Shown piece by piece: positions 16,098 to 25,725 of a DNA stretch of 64,000 nt. The notes beneath the pieces are model-generated. The model was not told where the DNA came from. It made no database searches and was given only the letters and a program-made list of their open reading frames with translations. This DNA is from Hymenobacter fodinae. Lineage in GTDB: Bacteria; Bacteroidota; Bacteroidia; Cytophagales; Hymenobacteraceae. Location: positions 744,001 through 808,000 of the forward strand of contig NZ_SRLA01000003.1 of assembly GCF_004745825.1 (NCBI RefSeq), read 5' to 3'. Numbering within the stretch: the first letter of the stretch is position 1; every line of letters begins with the position of its first letter. The position numbers were made by a program, and so were the translations under genes.

Positions 16098-17549
16098 CTA
16101 CTTTCCTACCACTTTAAATAGCTGGCCGGCCGTTAGCTTGTCGGTGGTTTTCATGCCGTTAAGGATGGCAAGTTCCTCGTAGCGCTTGGAGGAAACGCCG
16201 TTAGCGGCGAGGGCTGAGGCGAGGGTTTGGCCGCCTTTAGCCGTTTTGATGCGAATGCGCTCGGGCTGGCGGTTAAGCTTGCTAGCATCGGTGAGACGCT
16301 TGAAACCCTGAGCTGTACGCTGGAAGGCACTACCGTAAGAATCGAGCGTGCCGGGGCCACAGAGGCCTACCAGCGCGTATACCGTTTGCCCATCCTGAAT
16401 CAAGTAGCTCAGGGTGCTGGCCGTGATGCCCTGCTGGCCCGTTTGCTGATCTTGGCCCACTTGGTCGCCTTGGATAACCACGGCGGGGAAGCTATTGACA
16501 GTAGTTTTCTGAGCCTGGGCATTTTGTAGCTTGAGCTGCTGGGCCAAAGCCTGAGCCGTTTCGTCGAGGCCCTTGTTGCCGGCGGGCAGCAAAATCATGA
16601 CTGCTTTGCCGTTGGGCTCGGCCATCTGAAACTGACTGGGCGAGTTCTGCGACTTCCAGCCCTGGGGGATTGGAAATTGAAACTTCAGGTCGGGATGATA
16701 AAATACGCTGTTTTCAACGTAGCCCTCCCGCGGGTTGTCGCCATAGGGTAAGCCTTCAATCAGGCGCAAATACTGGTCGCGGTTAACCGCTAACTGCCGG
16801 CCGGCTTGCTGCTCGGCCGTAACGGCTAGCTTTTTCACGCGCGTGTAACGGTCGGCGGAGTTGGGGTGAGTCGAGAGGAATGTAGGTACCGGATCGGCAC
16901 CACTGCTTTGCTCAGTGCGCTGCAGAGTCAGGAAGAAATCGGCCATAGAAGCGGGGTCGTACCCGATTTTGCTGGAGTACTTCACGCCTAGCTCATCCGA
17001 CTCGTTTTCAGCGTCGCGGCCGTACTTCAGCAGGCCTAGGCCTACGCCCTGCTGCACTGCGCCCCCCACCGACTGCATCACGCGTGGGGCTACTACAGAG
17101 CCCAGAATAAGCCCAATGCCCGCAATGGTTGAGCGGGTTTGCTGCTTCTGGCTGTGGCGGGCCGTGATATGCCCAATTTCGTGGCCGAGCACCCCACTGA
17201 ATTGGGCCTCATTGTTGAAATGGGCCATAATGCCACGCGTAAAATACACGTGCCCATCGGGGGTGGCAAAGGCGTTGATGATTGGGGAGTCAACGATGGT
17301 AAAGCCCTTTACATCGGCGGGACGGTCAGATATTCGGCCCATTTGCATGCCTTTGCTATCAATGTAGCTCTGCAGTTTGGCGTTGTCGAGCAGACCAAAT
17401 TGCGCAATAACGGAAGGGTCCGGCTGGGCACCTTGAACGGGCAACGCCTTGCGGAGAGCTGGGGCCGGGCCCGCTGGTACGGAGCCTCCAAGAGGTAAGA
17501 GAAGTGCCAGCAGAGCGCCGGCTCGCACAGAAGACAGAGTGGGTTTCAT
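16098..17549 (-). CDS. M48-family periplasmic metalloprotease
   Basis: 483 aa with an N-terminal signal peptide (hydrophobic residues 10-25). The zinc site HEIGH is at 123-127, preceded by the usual NAFATPDGHVYFTRG; the third ligand is in AENESDELG near 190. The arrangement is that of BepA/LoiP-type M48 peptidases, which act in outer-membrane quality control. The C-terminal 50 residues (GGQTLASALAANGVS, LAILNG, GQLFKVV) look like a LysM-like segment. Single gene on the minus strand, sharing a terminator with the orphan gene. Confidence 0.9.
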   Translation of the reverse strand: MKPTLSSVRAGALLALLLPLGGSVPAGPAPALRKALPVQGAQPDPSVIAQFGLLDNAKLQSYIDSKGMQMGRISDRPADVKGFTIVDSPIINAFATPDGHVYFTRGIMAHFNNEAQFSGVLGHEIGHITARHSQKQQTRSTIAGIGLILGSVVAPRVMQSVGGAVQQGVGLGLLKYGRDAENESDELGVKYSSKIGYDPASMADFFLTLQRTEQSSGADPVPTFLSTHPNSADRYTRVKKLAVTAEQQAGRQLAVNRDQYLRLIEGLPYGDNPREGYVENSVFYHPDLKFQFPIPQGWKSQNSPSQFQMAEPNGKAVMILLPAGNKGLDETAQALAQQLKLQNAQAQKTTVNSFPAVVIQGDQVGQDQQTGQQGITASTLSYLIQDGQTVYALVGLCGPGTLDSYGSAFQRTAQGFKRLTDASKLNRQPERIRIKTAKGGQTLASALAANGVSSKRYEELAILNGMKTTDKLTAGQLFKVVGK

Positions 17550-17700
17550 GAGAGAGAGCTAGGGAGTTTCACAATAGGCGTGATAAGCCTGCAACGCAGC
17601 TTATCGGCCGAAAGGTTACGGCAGCTACCCACTGGCCTAGGCGAAAGACGTGCCATACTTCGCGGCACCACCGGCCTAGGCCACTGGTCGCTGCTCGTAA

Positions 17701-18987
17701 TTAGTCGGTTTTGTTGGCCTCAAGCAAGGCTCGCTCCTCTTCCTCCATCACGGTAGGACGGCCGTGGTAGCGGTCCACCCAATTCATGATGGGAGTAGCC
17801 AATGTGCCATGCAGCAAGATTGAAAACAGTACGGTGAAGCCCGTAGTAGCCCACAACTCGCGGGCATCGGGGAAGTGCCGCTCGTTGAGAGCAAAAGCCA
17901 GGTAAAAGAAGGAGCCAATACCGCGGATACCAAACAAGGAAATAGCCAGTCGCTCGGGCCAGCTGGTTCGGCTGCGGGCCAGCGTGAGTAGCCCCGCCAG
18001 GGGCCGGAGAATTAACACCAGAAACAGGCCTAGCGCTACTCCGCCCCAGGTAAGTGGTGCCAGCAGCCCACGCACGAGCGCGCCACCAAACAGAATCAGG
18101 ATTATTACAATCAGCAGGCGCTCTAGCTGGTCGGTAAACTCGTGCATCTCGGTGTGGTACTCGTGGCTGCGCTCGTGACGGCGCAGCGTTATGGCAGCCA
18201 CAAATACTGCCAGAAAGCCGTAGCCGTGCAGAAGCTCCGTTACTCCGTAGGCCGTCAGCGTGACGGCTAGGGCTACAAAGCCGTAGGCCTCGGGACTGAT
18301 GCGCACCCGGTGGGGCAAATCAAAAATCAGAAACGACAACACTCGCCCGGCAAGCCAGCCCCCGGCCACGCCCATCACAATGCGGTAGAGTACATCCATC
18401 CAGGCCCACTCCAGCAGGCGGTCGGCGAGCGGCAGCGCCGCAATGGGTAGCAACACTAGCGCTAAGTGCACAAACGGAAACGCCAAGCCATCATTGAGGC
18501 CAGCCTCACCGGTGAGGGCAAAGCGCACGTTGTCTTCGCCACCTTCGCCGGGCTTTCCGACTTGCACGTCGCCGGCTAGTACAGGGTCGGTGGGTGCTAA
18601 TACGGCGGCTAGCAGTACGGCTGAGGCAGGCAGCATACCGGCCACCCGCCAAGCCACGGCCGCAAACACGGCAATGGTAATAATCATGAGTACCAGCACC
18701 AACTGCAGCGGAATTCGCCAGCGCACCAACGAGAATTTGCGGTCAATCTTCAGGCCGGTACCCGTGAGGGCCACCGTCACGCACAGTTCGGTGAGGTGGG
18801 TCAGGAAGCCTGTGTGCTCAACCGGGTCGGGACTGGGCAGGCCTAGCGGAAGCGCGTACACCAACGCCCCTAACCCCACAAACAAGATGGGGTACGAGAG
18901 CGGAAATTTTTTCAGTAAAGAGGGCAGCCAGGCAACGCCCAGAATGGCGATGCCCAACACAACCAAGGCTAAGTTGTAGTGCGGCAT
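17701..18987 (-). CDS. CPA1-type cation/proton antiporter
   Basis: 428 aa, about 12 membrane segments. Ion-site motifs APTDPVLAGDVQVG near 132 and GEAGLNDGLAFPF near 160 identify a CPA1/NhaP-like exchanger distinct from the one at 9649-10926; the two share only these motifs. It should exchange H+ for Na+ or K+. The short cytoplasmic tail (DRYHGRPTVMEEEER) is charged. Single gene. GGCCTAGGCC occurs just downstream at 17673-17682. Confidence 0.87.
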   Translation of the reverse strand: MPHYNLALVVLGIAILGVAWLPSLLKKFPLSYPILFVGLGALVYALPLGLPSPDPVEHTGFLTHLTELCVTVALTGTGLKIDRKFSLVRWRIPLQLVLVLMIITIAVFAAVAWRVAGMLPASAVLLAAVLAPTDPVLAGDVQVGKPGEGGEDNVRFALTGEAGLNDGLAFPFVHLALVLLPIAALPLADRLLEWAWMDVLYRIVMGVAGGWLAGRVLSFLIFDLPHRVRISPEAYGFVALAVTLTAYGVTELLHGYGFLAVFVAAITLRRHERSHEYHTEMHEFTDQLERLLIVIILILFGGALVRGLLAPLTWGGVALGLFLVLILRPLAGLLTLARSRTSWPERLAISLFGIRGIGSFFYLAFALNERHFPDARELWATTGFTVLFSILLHGTLATPIMNWVDRYHGRPTVMEEEERALLEANKTD

Positions 18988-19142
18988 TAAGAAAGGAAGA
19001 GGGAGCCTGCGTATGCATTCGCTTACGAAACCTCAGGGTAATTTGGCTAAGCTCAACCCTAATTCCCAGTCTCTCTTCTCAATGGTTGCGGCGCGTTAGG
19101 CCAGTCTAGTGCGAGCAGCACCCTTCCCCACCAACCATAGGT

Positions 19143-20492
19143 CTAGGGCTGGCGGTTGTTGACATCGACCATCTGGTAGCCAATCAACAGGTCGGTACGG
19201 GTGCCGGGCGGGCGGTAGTACACCAGCAGATCGTAGCGGTTTTCGGTTTCCTGGTGGCTCCCTTCCCAATACACGCTGTTTGGCCCCTGGGAAGTTTGCA
19301 CGGCGTATATGTAGTTGTAGTAGCCCTGCTTGAGCAGCGCATGACCCGTGTACTCCTTGGCCTCGGCATCATAGGTGAGCTTGAACTCGTCTTTGTACTG
19401 CCAATCGGTGAGGGCGCCCAGCACGTACACGGGGCCGGGGGCCGGCTGCTCAGCCCGCAGATGAAAGCCCACGTTGAGGTAGTCGCCGTTGATGGCGCCG
19501 TTGCCAAACTCGCGACTCTCAATCACGCGCTGCCCATTGATGTCATCGTACTGGGAGTAGCGTTGGCCGTTACGGGTGGTTTCGGGGAGTAGCTCGGCGG
19601 TGCGCGGTGTGGTGTTCGGGTCAATTTGGGCCACGCCCACACCCTGGGAGCGGAACGTGCGCAGATCGAAAAAGCGAAACTCGCTCAGGCCGGGAAAGGT
19701 GTTTTCAAAGTTGAAGTACTGATAATCGAGTTGGCGCTCGGCCTCCCGCACAAACGTGGGGCGCAGGTTGTACTTGGCGTTGTCCCAGCGGTAGTTTTGG
19801 CGCAGCACCACCTTCACCTCCTGCGAAGGATTTACAATCTGCATGTTGTAGCGAATTCCGAAGTCGAGTTGCTGCAAGGTGTAGCGCTCCTGCCCCGCCA
19901 CCGGAATTCCCTGCTTCAGAAATACCTGCACGCCGCCCTCATCGTACACCAAAATTCGCCGCGAGATGAGCGGTGTACCGCCGGGGCTGGTGACCACCCA
20001 CAAGTAATTACCCGAAAGCTTCACCCGCGGCATCTGCACCCGGTAGTGGTAGTAGGGCACCTTCGTGGCGTTTGAAACGCGGTAGTCGGTGATATTCTGC
20101 TCGTTGATTTCGCTCAGAAACTGCGTATCGGTAAGCACGGAGGGCTGCCAGTTGATGTCGCAGTGCACCAATTTGGCCGTGAGACGCCCGCCCTGGCCGC
20201 CCAGCACGTCAAACTCCAGCGTTACGGGCTGTCCCTGGCCTAGCGGTATTACCGGCGGGTTAAATACCTCATTTACCTGGCCCGTGGGCACGTAGCACAA
20301 CACTGTCCGCACGTTGGGGTCGTAGATGGCGTCCTCGTAGCGCAGGGTTTTGTCGGCGTAGTATTCAACGCCAGCCTTCTGCCCCGGCGTGGCAGGCCTA
20401 CGGGCGGCATTAGGGTCAGTGATGGGCGTACCCAGCGGCACGCAGGCAGTGGCTAGTAGTAGGAGAAGCGAAGAGGCAGGTAGGAAGCGCAT
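19143..20492 (-). CDS. DUF5103 / type IX secretion plug lipoprotein
   Basis: 449 aa. The signal peptide ends in a lipobox (LLLATAC, Cys17). Downstream are beta-rich domains characteristic of DUF5103: YEDAIYDPNVRTVLCY near 52, DINWQPS, YRVQMPRVKLSGNYLWVV and a C-terminal immunoglobulin-like part (GPVYVLGALTDWQY). Flavobacterium johnsoniae studies showed that a member of this family plugs the SprA translocon of the type IX secretion system on the periplasmic side. No other T9SS gene is in the window, which is usual for this gene. Confidence 0.87.
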   Translation of the reverse strand: MRFLPASSLLLLLATACVPLGTPITDPNAARRPATPGQKAGVEYYADKTLRYEDAIYDPNVRTVLCYVPTGQVNEVFNPPVIPLGQGQPVTLEFDVLGGQGGRLTAKLVHCDINWQPSVLTDTQFLSEINEQNITDYRVSNATKVPYYHYRVQMPRVKLSGNYLWVVTSPGGTPLISRRILVYDEGGVQVFLKQGIPVAGQERYTLQQLDFGIRYNMQIVNPSQEVKVVLRQNYRWDNAKYNLRPTFVREAERQLDYQYFNFENTFPGLSEFRFFDLRTFRSQGVGVAQIDPNTTPRTAELLPETTRNGQRYSQYDDINGQRVIESREFGNGAINGDYLNVGFHLRAEQPAPGPVYVLGALTDWQYKDEFKLTYDAEAKEYTGHALLKQGYYNYIYAVQTSQGPNSVYWEGSHQETENRYDLLVYYRPPGTRTDLLIGYQMVDVNNRQP

Positions 20493-20678
20493 ACTGCGAA
20501 TGTAGCGCGAAGCTTTTGCTTCTCGTTCCGTCAGAGCCTAGTAAGGTTTGGTTGAGCAACAATTTTAGTCAGCAAGTTGCTGCGTCTGCTGTCAGACCTT
20601 GTAACAGCCGTGCTAGTAATAATTGTGCTTAGCGCACAGCATACACGGTCCGCTGATAAGTAGAATTTCTATTAACCG

Positions 20679-20718
20679 AAAAGCCCCGCTGGAAACTGTT
20701 GTTTCCGGCGGGGCTTTT
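20679..20718. terminator. Bidirectional terminator
   Basis: AAAAGCCCCGCTGGAAAC and GTTTCCGGCGGGGCTTTT form an 18-bp stem with one T-G wobble and a TGTT loop, just past the end of the ABC-F gene. Confidence 0.88.
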
Positions 20719-20737
20719 CTTATCTTTTATCAAGCGG

Positions 20738-22648
20738 TTACATCTCCGCTAGCATTTCCCAACGGTCATTGAGCTGGGCCAGCTCTTTTTTCACTTGCTC
20801 AAATTTGAGCGTGGCGTCTTTAAGTTGAGCAGCGTTCTGGTAGATCTGCGGGTCGGCAAGTTGGGCTTCGTACTGGGCCAGTTCCTTTTCCCGCTCGTCA
20901 ATCTTCTTCTCAACCTCAGCCAGCTCCTTCAACGCTTTTTTCTGGTCAGGCGAAGGCGTTTTAGCCGGAGCAGCCTCAACTTTCTTCTCCTCTTTAGGCA
21001 GCGGCTTTGGAGCCGAAGGTGAGGGCAAGCCCGCTTTCTTGGCATTCTTCTCCCGGTCTTCCTGCCACTGCTCGTACTCATTGTAGGTACCGGGGTACTC
21101 CTTCAGCTGGTAATCTTCGATGTACCAGATCTTGTTGGCCACATTTTCCACGAAATACCGGTCGTGGCTGATGACGATGTAGGTGCCTTCATACTGGTCC
21201 AGGGCCTGAATCAGAATGTTTACCGACTGCATGTCCAAGTGGTTGGTCGGTTCGTCGAGCAGCAGAAAGTTAGCCTCCGAAATCAGGGTTTTGGCTAGGG
21301 CCACGCGGCTTTTCTCGCCCCCCGAGAGAACCTTAATTTTCTTGTACACATCGTCGCCGGTGAACAAGAACGAGCCCAGCACCGTGCGCAGCTCCATTTC
21401 AGTGCGCTTCGAGCCGGCCTCTACCATCTCCTGCAGAATCTCATTCTCAATGCGCAAGCTCTCCAGCTGGTGCTGAGCGTAGAACGACATGATAACGTTG
21501 TGGCCTAGCTGGTGGGTGCCCGAGGTGGGAACCTCTGAACCGGCTACCAAGCGCATCAGGGTAGATTTACCTTTACCGTTGGCACCAATGAGGGCAATTT
21601 TGTCGCCGCGCTCAATGTGCACGTGCGTGTCGCGGAAAATAAGCTTCTCGCCGTACTTCTTGCCCACGTGCTCCATGCGCAGAATGTGGCGACCGGGCGT
21701 CACGGTGAAGTTGAACTTGATGTTCACTTTGGCGTCGTCGGCGGCTACATCTTCAATGCGCTCCAGCTTGTCCAGGGCCTTCACGCGGCTTTGGGCCTGC
21801 TTGGCTTTGGAAGCTTTAGCCTTAAAGCGCTCAATAAAGCGCTCGGCCTGCCGAATCTGAGCCTGCTGGTTTTCGAAAGCGCCCTTCTGAATGGCATTGC
21901 GCTCCTCCTTCTCTTCGAGGTAGAAGCTGTAGTTGCCAGCGTAGGGAACCAGCTTGCCGCCGGTTACTTCCACCGTAGTATTGGTGGTGCGGTCCAGGAA
22001 CTCCCGGTCGTGCGATACAATGATAACGGCGCCTTCGTAACCGGCCAGGTAGTTTTCAATCCACTTAATGGAAGGCAAGTCCAAGTGGTTGGTTGGTTCG
22101 TCGAGCAGCAGCAGCGAGGGTTGCTGCAGCAGGATTTTGGCCAGCATCACGCGCATGCGCCAGCCACCCGAGAACAGCTTCAGCGGCTTCTGCAGCTCCT
22201 CGGTAGTAAAGCCCAGACCTTCCAAGATTTCTTCGGTGCGGGCCTGCATGGTGTAGCCGCCCAAGGCCTCGAAGCGCTCCTGCAGGTCGGCCAGCTTTTC
22301 TACCAGGTCGTCGGTGTAGTTGGTTTCGAACTCCAGCAGCACCTCGTCAATCTTCTTCTGAATATCCAGCGCCTCGCCGAAAGCCTGCATGGCCACCACC
22401 AAAATGGGCTCGTGGGAGTCGTAGCTGAGCAAATCCTGGTTCAGGAAGCCCAGGCTCACGTCCTTGCTCATGGAGATGCTGCCCCCGTCGGGCTTGTACT
22501 CACCCACCAGAATGCGCAACAGCGTAGATTTGCCCCGGCCATTCAGCCCAATCAGGCCAATCTTATCCTTGGGTTTGATGTGCAGGTTGGCCTTATCGTA
22601 GAGCGTACGGGAGCCGAAATGAAAGTCGAGGTCAGTAATGGAAATCAT
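20738..22648 (-). CDS. ABC-F family ATPase, Uup-like
   Basis: 636 aa, two ABC ATPase domains on one chain without membrane segments. Walker A: GLNGRGKST and GANGKGKST. Signatures: LFSGGWRMR and LSGGEKSR. Both Walker B sites read LLLDEPTNHLD. The linker between the domains is rich in Lys and Gln, and the C-terminal 90 residues form a coiled coil (KKALKELAEVEKKIDEREKE), as in Uup. ABC-F proteins act on the ribosome E site or on DNA-linked processes. The ATG at 22646-22648 is preferred over 22675 because a perfect -7 element sits 25 bp upstream. Confidence 0.92.
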   Translation of the reverse strand: MISITDLDFHFGSRTLYDKANLHIKPKDKIGLIGLNGRGKSTLLRILVGEYKPDGGSISMSKDVSLGFLNQDLLSYDSHEPILVVAMQAFGEALDIQKKIDEVLLEFETNYTDDLVEKLADLQERFEALGGYTMQARTEEILEGLGFTTEELQKPLKLFSGGWRMRVMLAKILLQQPSLLLLDEPTNHLDLPSIKWIENYLAGYEGAVIIVSHDREFLDRTTNTTVEVTGGKLVPYAGNYSFYLEEKEERNAIQKGAFENQQAQIRQAERFIERFKAKASKAKQAQSRVKALDKLERIEDVAADDAKVNIKFNFTVTPGRHILRMEHVGKKYGEKLIFRDTHVHIERGDKIALIGANGKGKSTLMRLVAGSEVPTSGTHQLGHNVIMSFYAQHQLESLRIENEILQEMVEAGSKRTEMELRTVLGSFLFTGDDVYKKIKVLSGGEKSRVALAKTLISEANFLLLDEPTNHLDMQSVNILIQALDQYEGTYIVISHDRYFVENVANKIWYIEDYQLKEYPGTYNEYEQWQEDREKNAKKAGLPSPSAPKPLPKEEKKVEAAPAKTPSPDQKKALKELAEVEKKIDEREKELAQYEAQLADPQIYQNAAQLKDATLKFEQVKKELAQLNDRWEMLAEM

Positions 22649-22672
22649 CCTACTTTGCGGGCTATGAAGCCG

Positions 22673-22680
22673 CAAAGGTA
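22673..22680 (-). promoter_or_regulatory. Bacteroidetes -7 element for the ABC-F gene
   Basis: The minus strand reads TACCTTTG followed by CGG, the same as at ychF (14033). It lies 25 bp before the ATG, implying a short leader. Confidence 0.6.
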
Positions 22681-22757
22681 CGATCTATCTGGTTGAGGTT
22701 GGTAGCTTGAATGCCTTCTTCTTAAACACAACATCTAACATCTATACGCAACATTCA

Positions 22758-23699
22758 ATGCTTATTTTCAACGACAGAAAGTTTGTAAAATCATCTTTTT
22801 CGTCAGAGGCCGAATTAGAGAAAGTAGTTATAGATAATTATGAACACCTTTTTGGACCAGATTCCTTTTTCTTACCTAAAACAAAAATCAAAACTTCTGA
22901 CGGATCTGGTACGATACCTGATGGATTTGCCATTGATATAGCTCAAAAAAAATGGTATATAGTAGAAGCAGAACTTGAACACCACGGTGTGTGGGAGCAT
23001 ATTGCTAAACAAGTGTCCAAGCAAATAGTGGCATCTCTACAAACACAAACACGAAAGCAGCTTGTGGACATTTCTATGGCGCTTTATAAGAGTGATGAAA
23101 CCCTAAAAGAGAAGTTCAACAGCTTAGAAATAAGCCCTGAAGACACCTACAAAACAATAGCTGAAATTTTAGAATCCGATCCAGTAATTGGTATTCCAAT
23201 CGATGGAATTCCTAATGATTTAAATGACTGGGCTAGACAGCAAAAATTCAAGGTTAAATTATGGATAATAAATAAATTTATTGAATACAATAATACGGGT
23301 AATATAATCTACGAACTACCAGAAGAATTCAAGCCAAGCCTTGACACAGAGGAAGAGGATAAAATATTAGTATCCAATGCATCCATGACTAAATATGATA
23401 TCTATATAATAGATCTAATCAATAGCAATATAATAAAACCACATGACAAGCTATTTATGAAGTATAAGCCGAAAAATGGTCCACCAAAAGTTTATGAAGC
23501 AACTGTTTTAGAAGACGGATCTATAAGTTTCCTTAACAAAATATTTACTAGCCCTAGTTATGCAGCTGTAGCTGGCATCCAAGATGCTGGCAGCACGCGT
23601 CAAACTGCAAATGGGTGGAATAGCTGGAAAGATATTAATGGTAAGACTCTCGCTGAACTTAGAGAACATTTACAACAAAAAGGTCCTATTCAATTGTAA
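22758..23699 (+). CDS. PD-(D/E)XK nuclease-like protein with C-terminal RAMA domain
   Basis: 313 aa from ATG 22758 (a frame start at 22707 adds 17 unlikely residues). Residues 18-95 look like a PD-(D/E)XK fold: helix with Glu19/Glu21, strand IPDGFAID with Asp55, strand WYIVEAELE with Glu70/Glu72, then a helix containing KQVSKQ. Residues about 212-304 match RAMA (restriction enzyme adenine methylase associated): DKLFMKYKP, YEATVLEDGSIS, FTSPSYAAVAG, NGWNSW, GKTLAELRE. RAMA is predicted to read modified DNA and is usually linked to methylases or restriction enzymes. No methylase is adjacent. The gene is far more AT-rich than its flanks, so probably acquired. Domain calls are from motifs; a modification-sensing nuclease role is inference. 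Confidence 0.75.
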   Translation: MLIFNDRKFVKSSFSSEAELEKVVIDNYEHLFGPDSFFLPKTKIKTSDGSGTIPDGFAIDIAQKKWYIVEAELEHHGVWEHIAKQVSKQIVASLQTQTRKQLVDISMALYKSDETLKEKFNSLEISPEDTYKTIAEILESDPVIGIPIDGIPNDLNDWARQQKFKVKLWIINKFIEYNNTGNIIYELPEEFKPSLDTEEEDKILVSNASMTKYDIYIIDLINSNIIKPHDKLFMKYKPKNGPPKVYEATVLEDGSISFLNKIFTSPSYAAVAGIQDAGSTRQTANGWNSWKDINGKTLAELREHLQQKGPIQL

Positions 23700-23809
23700 G
23701 ATTAATCTTTGATTTAGAAGCTTTTAGCTCATTTTTTTCGATTAAACCTGAAACACTTTTGCACACTCTATTTTGCAGTACCGGCAACACAGATACCTAT
23801 CCTAAACTC

Positions 23810-23851
23810 AATAACAAGATAGCCCACCATAAGGTGGGCTATCTTGTTATT
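23810..23851. terminator. Bidirectional terminator, 19-bp perfect stem
   Basis: AATAACAAGATAGCCCACC and GGTGGGCTATCTTGTTATT are perfect arms around ATAA, between the converging RAMA and amidase genes. Confidence 0.9.
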
Positions 23852-23868
23852 ATAGTCCAATCGCTTCC

Positions 23869-25506
23869 CTACCCCACGAAAGGCGCCTTAAACTGTGGGG
23901 CTACGCGCTTTTTGGAGGCTTGCTCATAGGCGTAGGCCACCGTCAGCAATTCGGCCTCCTTGTAGGCGCCGCCCACGAAGGACAGGCCTACGGGCAAGCC
24001 ATACACCTGGCCCATGGGCACCGTAATGTGGGGGTAGCCTGCCATGGCCGCCGGCGAGGAGAAGCCCGGACCGCCACCGGAGTCGCCGTTGATGAGGTCG
24101 ATGCACCGGGCGGGGGCGTTGGTAATGGCCACAATGGCGTCGAGCTTGTTGTCGGCCAGCACCTTGTCGAGGGCCTGCTTGGCCCCGGTGTGCGACTTGC
24201 TCAGGGCCGCTTTATACTTGGCGCTGTCTAGGCCTTCCAGCTTGTTGGAGTCTTCCAGAATCTCCTGCTGGAAGAAGGGCATGGCCTTGGCCTTGTTCTG
24301 GGTGTTGAAGCTGATAACGTCGGTGAGGGTTTTCACCTGCGCATTGGCCGTAGCTAGGTACTTGTTTACGCCGTCTTTGAATTCGTAGAGCAGTACATCG
24401 TACTCGGCCTGGCCTAGCGGATCGGTTCTCTTCTCTACCTCTACTTCTACCACGGTGGCCCCCTGGGCTTTCAGCAGCTCCACGGCGGCCTGCAGCAACG
24501 GAATAGCATCGGAAGAGCCTTTCAGGTGACCTTTTTCTACACCCAGGCGCTTGCCTTTGAGGCCGTTGGGGTCCAGGAATTTGGTGTAGTCGGGCTGGGT
24601 TTTGCCATTGCTTTCCTTGGTTACGGCATCGGCGGCATCTTCCCCCGTGAGGGCACCCAGCAGAATGGCCGCGTCGCGGACGGTGCGAGTCATGGGGCCG
24701 GCTGTGTCTTGGGTGGTCGAGATGGGGATGATACCCGAGCGGCTCCAGAGGCCTACGGTGGGCTTAATGCCCACTAGACCACTGCACGAAGCCGGCGACA
24801 CAATGGAGCCATCTGTTTCGGTACCAATGGCCAGGGCGCAGAGGTTGGCAGAAGCGGCAGCACCTGAGCCGGCGCTGGAGCCGCTGGGTGTGCGGTCGAG
24901 AATAAAGGGGTTCTTGGTTTGGCCGCCGCGGCTGCTCCAGCCACTAGTGCTGCGCGTAGAGCGGAAGTTTGCCCACTCACTGAGGTTGGTTTTGCCCAGC
25001 ACCACGGCGCCTGCCTCGCGCAACTTCTTGATGATAAACGCATCCTGCGCGGCCTTGTGCCCGGACAGAGCCAGGGAGCCCGCGGTGGTTTGCTGCTTAT
25101 CGGCCGTGTCAATATTGTCCTTGATGAGCACGGGAATGCCGTGCAGGGGGCCGCGCACTTTGCCGTCTTTGCGCTCTTTGTCCAGCGCATCGGCAATGGT
25201 GAGGGCGTCGGGGTTTACTTCGATAACGGAGTTAAGCTTGGGGCCGGCTTTGTCGATGGCGTCGATGCGCTTGAGGTAGAGCTCCGTGATGGCGCGGGCG
25301 GTGAGGGCACCGCTGCTCATTTTTTGTTGCAGGTCCTGCACGGTAGCCTCATTCAGTTCGAAGGTATCAGAGGAATTGCCTTCTGATGTACCATCAGCCG
25401 TGGCCGCTTGGCCTTTGTCGGGGGCAGTAGAGCAGGCGCTGAAGGAGAAGGTGGAAAGGGCCAGCCCCGCGAGGGAGCCATTGCGCAGGAAAATTCGGCG
25501 GTTCAT
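23869..25506 (-). CDS. Amidase-signature family protein, exported
   Basis: 545 aa. The N-terminus NRRIFLRNGSLAG resembles a twin-arginine signal, followed by FSFSAC with a possible lipobox Cys25, so it is probably an exported lipoprotein. The amidase-signature triad is visible: Lys129 in LIKDN, the cis-Ser in PSGSSAGSG (Ser210/Ser211) and the nucleophile Ser234 in ETDGSIV. Such enzymes hydrolyse amides; the closest usual annotation is amidase or Asp/Glu-tRNA amidotransferase A-like. The export signal and lack of gatC or gatB nearby argue against GatA. Substrate unknown. Confidence 0.88.
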   Translation of the reverse strand: MNRRIFLRNGSLAGLALSTFSFSACSTAPDKGQAATADGTSEGNSSDTFELNEATVQDLQQKMSSGALTARAITELYLKRIDAIDKAGPKLNSVIEVNPDALTIADALDKERKDGKVRGPLHGIPVLIKDNIDTADKQQTTAGSLALSGHKAAQDAFIIKKLREAGAVVLGKTNLSEWANFRSTRSTSGWSSRGGQTKNPFILDRTPSGSSAGSGAAASANLCALAIGTETDGSIVSPASCSGLVGIKPTVGLWSRSGIIPISTTQDTAGPMTRTVRDAAILLGALTGEDAADAVTKESNGKTQPDYTKFLDPNGLKGKRLGVEKGHLKGSSDAIPLLQAAVELLKAQGATVVEVEVEKRTDPLGQAEYDVLLYEFKDGVNKYLATANAQVKTLTDVISFNTQNKAKAMPFFQQEILEDSNKLEGLDSAKYKAALSKSHTGAKQALDKVLADNKLDAIVAITNAPARCIDLINGDSGGGPGFSSPAAMAGYPHITVPMGQVYGLPVGLSFVGGAYKEAELLTVAYAYEQASKKRVAPQFKAPFVG

Positions 25507-25725
25507 AGGGGGAGTAAAGTTTACGCCTTCAAGATAGCGCCCGGAGGCCCGCCGTTTTGCTGCTGCTACTCAAAATCTTGGCTGGGCGCCACCCTGCTCC
25601 GACCCGGGCAACTGCAGAAACTTGACTACCAGCCGCCTAGACGTATAAAATCTAGGGCATTGCTACCCCCGCTGCCGAGCTAACCGTATGAGTGCTTGCC
25701 TGTTCACTTACACGTATCCTGCCCT

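Noticed and set aside
21617..22696. Long plus-strand frame of 359 codons opposite the ABC-F gene
   Set aside because: It is antisense to a gene with both ABC domains intact, and its translation is low-complexity without a domain. GC-rich codon bias keeps such frames open.
25285..25506. Type IX secretion target among the exported proteins (amidase, peptidase)
   Set aside because: I see no C-terminal sorting domain in either protein; the exported signals are ordinary.
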